This document shows positions 1 to 6,761 of a stretch of 64,000 nt of DNA, in pieces. The notes under the pieces were generated by a model, which saw nothing but the letters and a program-made list of their open reading frames with translations, did not search any database and was not told where the DNA came from. The stretch lies in contig NZ_LT891968.1 in assembly GCF_900186505.1 (NCBI RefSeq), positions 96,118 to 160,117 of the forward strand, written 5' to 3'. The translations under genes were made by a program, and so were the position numbers. The stretch is from Enorma phocaeensis. Its GTDB lineage: Bacteria > Actinomycetota > Coriobacteriia > Coriobacteriales > Coriobacteriaceae. Each line of letters opens with the position of its first letter. Position 1 is the stretch's first letter.

Positions 1-403
1 CGACGAACACGCCACGAGCATGCGCGTAGTCGACGACATCCTTGACTATCGCGATGTTTTCGTCGAGCGGCTTATCGGAGGCATCGATCATCACCGAATT
101 GTATCCTGCATCGATCGCCTGCTTACAGAGCTCGGGATCGGGGCAATGGTCACAATGGATGATGAATGGCGTATCCCCCTCTTCCGCCAGGAGATGCGCA
201 ATGACAGAAATCTTTTTGAAACCCATCGCGCTTGTGGTCATAGGCGTGCCTGCCGCCATAATCGGCGTTGCCGCCTCGCGACCAGCCTCAGCGATAGCGA
301 TCAAATCACCGTAGTCGGAATGATTGATATGCGGGATGGCATAGCCTCCATCGATTGCTTTAGCAAAGATCTCAACGATCTGCTCTCGCGTCGGCATATT
401 CAT
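1..403 (-). CDS. class II fructose/tagatose-bisphosphate aldolase (partial)
   Basis: Only the first 134 codons are present; the gene runs off the left edge. The translation begins MNMPTREQIVEIF and carries the zinc-site stretch HCDHCPDPE and SVMIDAS, hallmarks of the class II (zinc) ketose-bisphosphate aldolase family (FbaA/GatY/KbaY), which cleaves fructose- or tagatose-1,6-bisphosphate to two trioses in the cytoplasm. The ATG at 403 is preceded by AATGGAGGTAACC, a good ribosome site. It lies last in the visible minus-strand PTS cluster, 78 bp beyond a hairpin terminator that follows gatC, so it may be transcribed by readthrough or from its own promoter. Tagatose- versus fructose-bisphosphate preference cannot be told from the fragment; the Gat-type PTS neighbours favour tagatose-bisphosphate or a similar ketose. 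Confidence 0.85.
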   Translation of the reverse strand, partial: MNMPTREQIVEIFAKAIDGGYAIPHINHSDYGDLIAIAEAGREAATPIMAAGTPMTTSAMGFKKISVIAHLLAEEGDTPFIIHCDHCPDPELCKQAIDAGYNSVMIDASDKPLDENIAIVKDVVDYAHARGVFV

Positions 404-480
404 GGTTACCTCCATTATTGCTAGCAGTTCGAACGCAGCTACCTGATCCCGGCGAACGCCCGATGTGGGTAGCCGCTGGT

Positions 481-521
481 AAAAAACGGGGTGGAAACGC
501 TACATCGCTTCCACCCCGTCA
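481..521 (-). terminator. rho-independent terminator after gatC
   Basis: Read on the minus strand, an 11-bp GC-rich stem (GGGGTGGAA / TTCCACCCC core) closes a short loop and is followed by a run of six T. It lies just past the gatC stop. Confidence 0.8.
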
Positions 522-535
522 TGACCGCTCGTAAA

Positions 536-1798
536 CTAGAAGAAGAAGTCGAGGATCATGAGCAACACGGTTCCGATGTGTTCGCCCGTGTTGAAGAGCG
601 AATACAGACCGCCCTCCTCGAGCAGGCCGACGTTAATTCCGACCTGCGTGATGAGCGGGGCAAGCCACGTCGCGGCGTAGAACACGATGATGATGCAGAC
701 GATGCCGGCGATGAAAGCACGGAACATGTTGCGCTTTGTTCCGACGACCGGCGCCATCATCATGTAGCTCAGGTTGGTCAAGCCGATGACGGGAAGAACA
801 GCGTTACCGGGAAGCACAACCGCAAGCAGCAGAGAAATCGGGGTCATGACAAGACCGAGAGAGATCATGTCAGGATCACCAACAAGTAGAGCAAAGTCCA
901 TGCCGATGCGAAGCTCGCGGCCAGGCATGCGCTTGGTTACGAACTTGCGCACTGCGGCGACGATGGAGGAGAGACCCTCGACCAGGATGGAAATCATGCG
1001 AGGCAGAAGAACCATCGCCGCAGCGAGACTCATGCCAGCGGTAAGCGCCTGATCCCAAGAGTACTGAGCGAGCAAAGCTAGAATGATGCCGATAAGCAGG
1101 CCGAGAATGGAAGGCTCGCTCATAAACGACAGGCCCTTGGGAAGGTTCCGCAGGTTGAGGTCAATGTTGCGCACACCGGGAATATGGTCTATGACCCAGT
1201 CGATTCCCTGGACGATTGGGACGAGAACCGGGAACGCCATCGTGCAGAAGGAAAGGCCACGATACTGCTCACCACACACCTCACAAATAATGTCCTGGTT
1301 GCGGTCGGCAAGCAGTAGGTTGCAGACAGAGTACACGACGCCGATTGCGATACCAATTGCCATATTGCCGGTTATAACAGTCGCCATCGAGCCGATGAAC
1401 AGATAGTGCCAGAAGTTCCAAAGGTCCACATTCAGGGTCTTGGTAACCTTGAGCAGGATAAGGATGACGTTCACGATCAACAGCGCGGCAATCATTGCGA
1501 GCACGAACACACCATCGGAGAACGCGATAGCGCTCACCACGGGAACGCCCACATCAACGGCCTCGAGACCCAAACCCCAAAGCTCTTGGAGCTTCTCCAC
1601 GAGCGGAGTCATAGTCTCGGTAATCAGGCCCGTGGTGAGCGAGATACCCTTGAAGCCCACGCCGACGATGATGCCGGCACGAGCAGCGTCCTTGACCTTC
1701 ATTCCGAAGCAAAGACCCATGATGAAGAGAATCACCGGCATCATGACGAAGGCGCCCAGGCCAACAATCGTCTCAACAAAGTTAAGTACGATGTCCAT
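536..1798 (-). CDS. gatC: PTS galactitol-type transporter, EIIC component
   Basis: 420-residue polytopic membrane protein of the GatC (PTS EIIC, galactitol) family. It is the sugar/polyol-translocating membrane subunit of a phosphotransferase system and works with GatB encoded directly upstream. Nearly the whole chain is hydrophobic; the conserved N-terminal region (VETIVGLGAFVMMPVILF) and the LSEPSILG-like segment (FMSEPSILGLLIG) are visible. The ATG at 1798 follows AAAAGGGGG. It is separated from gatB by 41 bp. No GatA (EIIA) gene is in the window; it could lie beyond the left edge. The real substrate is unknown: Gat-type permeases are also used for other polyols and pentoses. Confidence 0.88.
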   Translation of the reverse strand: MDIVLNFVETIVGLGAFVMMPVILFIMGLCFGMKVKDAARAGIIVGVGFKGISLTTGLITETMTPLVEKLQELWGLGLEAVDVGVPVVSAIAFSDGVFVLAMIAALLIVNVILILLKVTKTLNVDLWNFWHYLFIGSMATVITGNMAIGIAIGVVYSVCNLLLADRNQDIICEVCGEQYRGLSFCTMAFPVLVPIVQGIDWVIDHIPGVRNIDLNLRNLPKGLSFMSEPSILGLLIGIILALLAQYSWDQALTAGMSLAAAMVLLPRMISILVEGLSSIVAAVRKFVTKRMPGRELRIGMDFALLVGDPDMISLGLVMTPISLLLAVVLPGNAVLPVIGLTNLSYMMMAPVVGTKRNMFRAFIAGIVCIIIVFYAATWLAPLITQVGINVGLLEEGGLYSLFNTGEHIGTVLLMILDFFF

Positions 1799-1839
1799 AT
1801 ACTAACCCCCTTTTCAAGTTTGCTAAATCCGGCACTCGT

Positions 1840-2148
1840 TTAGGCAGATTTGCTCTTGAGATAATCGACGATCTCGTCGAGAAGCTCGTCGGAGCCGATT
1901 CCCGTCAGCAGCGGCACGCCCGAGAATACCTTTGAGTCGCTGGGGTTCTCGAACGAAGTTGTCGCCACCGTTGCGAGAATCACATCTGGCTGATAGCCCT
2001 CGATGGTTCCCGTGGCCTCCTGCACGCTGCAGGTACGGATTTGTGCAGGCATGCTGCGCTCCTGCATTCCCACCTGCAGAGTGCGCGCCACCGTCGTGGA
2101 GGTTGAGAGACCGGCTCCACAAACACCTAGAATTCGAAATTCCTTCAT
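1840..2148 (-). CDS. gatB: PTS galactitol-type transporter, EIIB component
   Basis: 102 residues, the normal size of a PTS lactose/galactitol-type EIIB. The phosphorylated cysteine sits in an N-terminal P-loop-like stretch, GVCGAGLSTSTTVAR (Cys near residue 9 from MKEFRILGVCGAG). It receives phosphate from EIIA and passes it to the incoming sugar on GatC. I chose the ATG at 2148 because GGAAAGGA precedes it and the upstream 12 codons of the open frame have no family resemblance. It sits 52 bp downstream of the aldolase gene and 41 bp upstream of gatC, in one operon. Confidence 0.88.
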   Translation of the reverse strand: MKEFRILGVCGAGLSTSTTVARTLQVGMQERSMPAQIRTCSVQEATGTIEGYQPDVILATVATTSFENPSDSKVFSGVPLLTGIGSDELLDEIVDYLKSKSA

Positions 2149-2200
2149 GAGTGCACGTCCTTTCCGATATGTGTGCCTACTCAACAGCCAACAACGAAGT

Positions 2201-2842
2201 CTACACTGCCTGGCCCTTCAGGGCACGACGGCGAAGCTCAAGACGGGCATCCTCAGGCAAGCCAATCATGGAATCGGCTTGGTAGGTGAGATAAGCGATT
2301 TCGGCGCACTCTTCGACAGTCTCAGCGCCCTTGTATGCCATGGCAAGCGTCGGAGCGCAGGTAATCTGTCCATGATTCTGCATGGTGCAAGCGAGATGCT
2401 CCTCGCCAAGGGTCGCAACGACGGTCTCGGCAAGCTCCTTGGAACCAGGAAGCTGGAACGGAGCGCACGGGACGGGAGCAAATGCGCTCGAAGGAGGAAC
2501 CATAGCAGGAATCTCCTTCTGCATAATCGACATCACCGTCGCGTACATGGAGTGCGTGTGCACGACACCGTTCACGTTCTCGCGAGCGCGAAAGATGGCG
2601 GTATGCATCGGAGTCTCTGAAGATGGCTTGAGGTTGCCGTCGATTACCTCGCCCCACAGGGAGACGACCGGCAAATCCTCAGGATCAAGCGTGTCGTAGG
2701 GGATGCCACTCGGGGTGATGACAACAGCCTCCTCGCCAGGGACGCGCATAGAAACGTTGCCTGCCGTGCCATGGATGAGGCCGTGCTCGAGGCACTTCAC
2801 AGCATACTTAAGAACTTCTTCCCGGGTTTCCTGATACAGCAT
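2201..2842 (-). CDS. class II aldolase/adducin family (L-fuculose-phosphate aldolase type)
   Basis: 213 residues, the usual length for FucA/AraD-type zinc enzymes. Visible motifs are GTAGNVSMR (phosphate-binding loop), TPSG, SSETPMH (catalytic Glu), the zinc pair HTHS and the third zinc histidine in QNHG. Family members cleave L-fuculose-1-phosphate or related ketose-1-phosphates to DHAP plus an aldehyde, or epimerise ribulose-5-phosphate; the retained Glu favours aldolase activity. It is first in the operon with gatB and gatC, so it probably acts on the ketose-phosphate derived from the PTS substrate. The ATG at 2842 follows AGAGAGGTTAGGA. Confidence 0.82.
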   Translation of the reverse strand: MLYQETREEVLKYAVKCLEHGLIHGTAGNVSMRVPGEEAVVITPSGIPYDTLDPEDLPVVSLWGEVIDGNLKPSSETPMHTAIFRARENVNGVVHTHSMYATVMSIMQKEIPAMVPPSSAFAPVPCAPFQLPGSKELAETVVATLGEEHLACTMQNHGQITCAPTLAMAYKGAETVEECAEIAYLTYQADSMIGLPEDARLELRRRALKGQAV

Positions 2843-2926
2843 GCGAATTCCTAACCTCTCTCTAGGGTAACAGTGACGTCAAGCACTCGATGGTGGTCCT
2901 TTGTTCCGAGCACTTAACTTGTTGCA

Positions 2927-3038
2927 AGTATAGATTTATTTCTGTGTTTCAAACTAGAAATGTTGGTAATCGCAGATTTTCTTCCGCAAACGGGCAGTAT
3001 TTCCCGTTAAACGGTTGATACTATCTTTGTTTCACAGA
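2927..3038 (-). promoter_or_regulatory. operator/promoter region of the aldolase-gatBC operon
   Basis: Two copies of a 15-bp motif lie here: TCTTTGTTTCACAGA at 3024-3038 (one mismatch from a perfect TCTGTG-TTT-CACAGA palindrome) and the half-conserved TCTGTGTTTCAAACT at 2941-2955. A perfect copy lies upstream of the aldo/keto reductase gene at 6571-6585. On the minus strand a TATACT -10-like hexamer is at 2927-2932, just downstream of the 2941 copy, so a repressor there would overlap the promoter. A DeoR-family repressor gene (3102-3860) lies between the two operator regions and is the obvious candidate to bind. The promoter assignment is weaker than the repeat itself, because no good -35 is seen. 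Confidence 0.55.
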
Positions 3039-3044
3039 TAGGAA

Positions 3045-3080
3045 TGACAAAGGGCCTGATTCATCACCAGGCCCTCATTT
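3045..3080 (-). terminator. terminator after the DeoR gene
   Basis: Seven-bp stem GGGCCTG/CAGGCCC at 3052-3074 with T-rich flanks on both sides (TTTGTC on the minus side, TCATTTTCGGTTTT on the plus side). It lies between deoR and the downstream operon promoter. Confidence 0.6.
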
Positions 3081-3101
3081 TCGGTTTTGTTATGGCTTTC
3101 C

Positions 3102-3860
3102 TCAGTAAATGACCGTAATACCGTGCTCGGCGCAGATATCTTTCCAGCGCTGATCGGGCTCCTTGTCGGTAATCAGATAGTCGATACGGTCGAGCGTGGT
3201 CACCTTGACGAATGCAACTTGGCTGAACTTAGTGTGATCAGCAAGGAGAATGACCTTTGCCGCCTGTTCGATAAGCGCGCGCTTGATTTCGGACTCCTCA
3301 GGACGGCTATCGAAGACGGCGTTCTCATCGATTCCCATACAGCTGAACAGGAGAGCGTCCACGCGATACCGCTTGATCGCAGATTTCGCCGCTTCCCCTC
3401 TCAGAGAAAGCGTTCCGCGGTGAAACTCGCCGCCAGTAGACACAACGGATATCTTCGAGTCCTCAAGCTCCTGAAACGCAACAGTTGAATTGGTCAGAAG
3501 CGTGAGATCCGAACGGTCCTTGACCATTTTCACGGCTTCCGCCGTCGTGGTGCTCGAGTCTGCAGCGATGGTACGCATGCCCTCGAGCAGAGGCAATGCG
3601 TTTCGAGCAATCGTGCGCTTCTCCGAAACCCGCTGAACGGCACGCTTGTAAAACTGAACGTCTGGAGTTTGCCGCTTCACGGGATTCGGTATGGCGCCGC
3701 CATACGTGCGCTTGAGAACGCCGTCGGCCTCCAGCCGCTCGAGATCCCGTCGAATCGTTTCCTCGGTAACACCGAGCTTGGAACTCAGCTCCGAAACGAC
3801 AACCTTTCCCATCTGAGCAAGCTCATCTTGAATGTACCGACGCCTGTCTTGGGCGGCCAT
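3102..3860 (-). CDS. DeoR/GlpR-family transcriptional repressor
   Basis: 252 residues, the standard DeoR-family length. Residues about 1-57 form the DeoR winged helix-turn-helix (RRRYIQDELAQMGKVVVSELSSKLGVTEETIRRDLERLE), and the rest is the sugar-phosphate-sensing domain with the conserved AADSSTTT, STGGEFH, DALLFSCMGID and LADHTKF stretches. Such proteins repress carbohydrate operons until a phosphorylated intermediate binds. It is third in the minus-strand unit reductase-carrier-deoR and immediately upstream of the aldolase-gatBC operon. Shared palindromes upstream of both units suggest it controls both and therefore itself. The ATG at 3860 follows AGAAGAGGTG. Confidence 0.87.
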   Translation of the reverse strand: MAAQDRRRYIQDELAQMGKVVVSELSSKLGVTEETIRRDLERLEADGVLKRTYGGAIPNPVKRQTPDVQFYKRAVQRVSEKRTIARNALPLLEGMRTIAADSSTTTAEAVKMVKDRSDLTLLTNSTVAFQELEDSKISVVSTGGEFHRGTLSLRGEAAKSAIKRYRVDALLFSCMGIDENAVFDSRPEESEIKRALIEQAAKVILLADHTKFSQVAFVKVTTLDRIDYLITDKEPDQRWKDICAEHGITVIY

Positions 3861-3976
3861 ATTCCATACACCTCTTCTGCCTATACTACTGGGATGCGAT
3901 AGGTGCGAAGGTTAGCCCCATCACACAATCCCTTCTGCCATTATATCCATAAGCTGCGTCTTTTCTTCCAGCGCAC

Positions 3977-5386
3977 TCAAACTGTCGCGTTTTCGATCTC
4001 CTCGGCGGTCATCCCCCGAGTATCGATACCAAGAAATGCGATGATGCCCGTCGTGACGATGGCAACGATCGACATCATCGCGAACACCGGCGGCGCCCCC
4101 GCGCAAGCGAGCAGATAGGAAACCGCAAACGGCGTAAGTATCCCGCTGACACGTCCGATCGAGTTGGCAAGCCCTGATCCACGCATTCGTACCTCAGTCG
4201 GCCAAATCTCCGGAACGTACACGCCCGACGAGAACACCACGTACATCTCAACGACGACCTGAAGTAAAAAGCCAAGAATGCAGATAGTCGTGTAATTCTC
4301 CTGAAATGCGAACACCGGCCCCACGATAGCCATGATCAAAAGCAATCCGATACCCATAACCTTACGCGAGCATCTATCCATCAGCTCCATAGCTAAAAAC
4401 GCACCGGCAGGAGCACCCACCGCCATCACCGTGTACAGCACGAATGACTGGTTGATATCAATGCCCTTGAGAAGCAGGATAGTTGGCAGCCAGGTCATAA
4501 GCGTGTAAGCGGTCACGTTCATCGCAATCAGAACGAATGCACCCAAGATTACCCGGCGGAGCAGTATGCCATGGAACAGCTCTCTATAAGGAACTTCCAC
4601 ATGCTGAACATGATGTCGAGATCCCCCATGCCCCTCCTTGACCGGGGGAAGTGCGCTCCCATATTCCTGTTCCACTTCGCTTTCTATACGTCGCATAACG
4701 TCTTCGGCCTCACGGCATCTACCTTTCGACTCCAACCAACGTGGGGACTCCGGATAACGAAACCATGCCCAAATCCATACTGCAGTCGATAGGACCGCCG
4801 GAATGACGAACATGAGACGCCAGTTCATATCGGCGGTGACGAGCGGCGTCAAAATAGTAGCCAGAAGCGAGGAAATGGGATTACTGCAGTTCCCTAGGAA
4901 CGAGTTTCTCCCCATCCACGTTCCCCGAGTCGCCGCAGGTACATATTCGGAAAAACCCGCGAACAACGTCACGAGAAGTGCCCCGAGCCCAAATCCCATA
5001 ATCGCTCTCACCAAGGTTAATATCACGATATTGGGAGAGACCGCCGCGAGATACATCGTGAGTGTGTGCAAGCCGACGAAGAGCAGGTAGCTCTTCCTGC
5101 GTCCGATTGCGTCCCCGATCATCCCACCCACGAGCGACCCGAAAAACATCCCAGCCATATACGCGGAGGTGAATACGGCGCTGCTGCCGGTATCGACCCA
5201 GCCAATCTCACTGAGCTGCGCGAGCACGAGTCCACTGATGTAGTTGCTCCACGCAAACAAGATTCCCAAGCCGGACATCAAAAAGATCTTCCAGCGCCAC
5301 CTCGTTGCCGGCAAGCGGTCGAGCCTCGCATCGCACTCCGGTTCGTACGCTTCCCCTGCCTCCATTTTTCGATCGTTATCCTGCAC
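3977..5386 (-). CDS. MFS transporter (sugar/metabolite:H+ symporter type)
   Basis: Major facilitator with twelve probable membrane helices. The loop 2-3 signature GGMIGDAIGRRKS, the half-way PESPRWLESKGR motif typical of sugar and aromatic-acid porters, and a second-half DRCSRK motif are visible. I chose a GTG start at 5386 (469 residues) because AAGGAAGGG lies 5-7 bases upstream; an ATG at 5365 is the alternative. It sits between the aldo/keto reductase (119 bp upstream) and deoR (116 bp downstream) on the same strand, so it is probably induced with them. A second uptake or an export route for the same substrate as the PTS is inferred from context; the substrate itself cannot be named. Confidence 0.8.
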   Translation of the reverse strand: MQDNDRKMEAGEAYEPECDARLDRLPATRWRWKIFLMSGLGILFAWSNYISGLVLAQLSEIGWVDTGSSAVFTSAYMAGMFFGSLVGGMIGDAIGRRKSYLLFVGLHTLTMYLAAVSPNIVILTLVRAIMGFGLGALLVTLFAGFSEYVPAATRGTWMGRNSFLGNCSNPISSLLATILTPLVTADMNWRLMFVIPAVLSTAVWIWAWFRYPESPRWLESKGRCREAEDVMRRIESEVEQEYGSALPPVKEGHGGSRHHVQHVEVPYRELFHGILLRRVILGAFVLIAMNVTAYTLMTWLPTILLLKGIDINQSFVLYTVMAVGAPAGAFLAMELMDRCSRKVMGIGLLLIMAIVGPVFAFQENYTTICILGFLLQVVVEMYVVFSSGVYVPEIWPTEVRMRGSGLANSIGRVSGILTPFAVSYLLACAGAPPVFAMMSIVAIVTTGIIAFLGIDTRGMTAEEIENATV

Positions 5387-5505
5387 GCGAACCCTTCCTT
5401 CCGAACCGACCGGCACCGTAAACCGTCCTGTCGCGCTTAACACGTAGGGCCGCCATGCACGTTTCCCCCGCGCATGACGGCCCGCATCCAAGACTCTCTG
5501 CCTTA

Positions 5506-6486
5506 CTAGACGTCGAGCTTCTCGGCCTGAGCGCGCATCCAGTCCGCATCTTCCTTTGTAAGCCCGATTTCGGCGGCACGGATGTTCTCAACCACCTGCT
5601 CGGGCGTAGTAGAACCGCTGAGGATCGATATAAAGTCGCCCTGAGCGAGCACCCATGCAAGCGCAAGCGTCGGAATACCGCACTCGTACTTCTCGCATAG
5701 CGGCTTCCATGACTCGAGCATGTCAATAACACGTTCGAGATTGCCGGGCTGCCACCACTTCTTGTTCGCGCGGGCGCCGGTGGGTACATATCCCCTCTCG
5801 ATAGTCCCGGTCAGAAGTCCCTGCTCAAGCGGCGAATAGGCCTGTAGAACGATGTTGTTCTCCCGACAGAGCTCAAACAGTTCGTCCTCAACAGCACGGT
5901 CCATCAAGCTGTACTTCGCTTGGACGATATCAAGCTCGCCACAACGCAGGTACTCTTTGATGTGATCCGTCGTAACATTCGCAGCACCAATTGCGCGGAT
6001 CTTGCCCCGACGCTTGAGATCGAGCAATACCTCCATCGTCTCCTCGATCGGCGTAAAGAACGGCTCTACAGCTTGCCAATGCGTCATATAAATATCGACA
6101 TAATCCGTCCCCAAGCGTTCGAGGCTCGCTTCAATCTCCTCCCGCACCGATTCCGGGGAAAGATTTTTGTAAAGTTGACGGTCGCCGACCTTGTTGAACA
6201 GACTTCCCTTGCGGTCCCACACGATGCCGCACTTCGTCTCGAGGACGACATCCTCGCGATTAAGGCCCTTGAGCGCCTTGCCAACGATTACCTCGCTGTT
6301 GCCGAAATTATATCCGGGCGCCGTATCAATCAGATTGATACCGACCTCTTGGGCTTTATGGATCGTATCGATGCAGACCTGCGTATCCAGATCCCCATTC
6401 CACGCGGGACCACCACCGATAGCCCACGTACCGAGCCCGATTTTAGAAATCTCGATGCCAGTATCTCCGAGCTTGACCATATTCAT
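5506..6486 (-). CDS. aldo/keto reductase
   Basis: 326-residue NADPH-dependent oxidoreductase of the AKR superfamily (YdhF/IolS-like group). The catalytic tetrad is visible: Asp and Tyr in LIDTAPGYNFGNSE, Lys in LETKCG and His in YMTHWQ; the (beta/alpha)8 cofactor region AILSGSTTPEQV-like segment is near the C-terminus (SILSGSTTPEQVVENI). The ATG at 6486 is preceded by GGAGGGAAGG. It is the first gene of the reductase-carrier-deoR unit, and its promoter carries a perfect TCTGTG-TTT-CACAGA palindrome. It likely interconverts a polyol and an aldose or ketose feeding the PTS/aldolase pathway; that role is inferred from context only. Confidence 0.85.
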   Translation of the reverse strand: MNMVKLGDTGIEISKIGLGTWAIGGGPAWNGDLDTQVCIDTIHKAQEVGINLIDTAPGYNFGNSEVIVGKALKGLNREDVVLETKCGIVWDRKGSLFNKVGDRQLYKNLSPESVREEIEASLERLGTDYVDIYMTHWQAVEPFFTPIEETMEVLLDLKRRGKIRAIGAANVTTDHIKEYLRCGELDIVQAKYSLMDRAVEDELFELCRENNIVLQAYSPLEQGLLTGTIERGYVPTGARANKKWWQPGNLERVIDMLESWKPLCEKYECGIPTLALAWVLAQGDFISILSGSTTPEQVVENIRAAEIGLTKEDADWMRAQAEKLDV

Positions 6487-6535
6487 GTGAGGAACCTTCC
6501 CTCCGGTCGTTCTCCTCTTCTGGACCACCATCCCC

Positions 6536-6585
6536 ATCATACGCGATAATTCTTTGTTTGCAACAATATTTCTGTGTTTCACAGA
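6536..6585 (-). promoter_or_regulatory. promoter and DeoR-type operator of the aldo/keto reductase operon
   Basis: On the minus strand TTGCAA (6558-6563) and TATGAT (6536-6541) are spaced 16 bp, a credible sigma-70 type promoter. A perfect inverted repeat TCTGTG-TTT-CACAGA lies at 6571-6585 just upstream of the -35, and a second half copy TCTTTGTTTG at 6551-6560 lies inside the spacer. The same motif is found upstream of the fuculose-type aldolase. Confidence 0.65.
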
Positions 6586-6688
6586 TTATATTTCTTCATC
6601 GCAGCTTGTCCCTCGATGAAATCGCGGGCAGCTGGACAGTCCTTTGTTCTGGACGCGGAATCTTCTGCGCAGAAGCCGATCTGAAACG

Positions 6689-6725
6689 AAAAAGGTCCCG
6701 GCACCCAAGGATGCCGGGACCTTTT
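6689..6725 (-). terminator. rho-independent terminator of lysS
   Basis: Near-perfect stem AAGGTCCCGGCA / TGCCGGGACCTT with a short loop, followed by T-rich sequence on the minus strand, 36 bp past the lysS stop. Symmetric A/T flanks could let it work in both directions. Confidence 0.85.
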
Positions 6726-6761
6726 CCAATTTGACGCGTTACACGCCGTATGGGGAAATCG

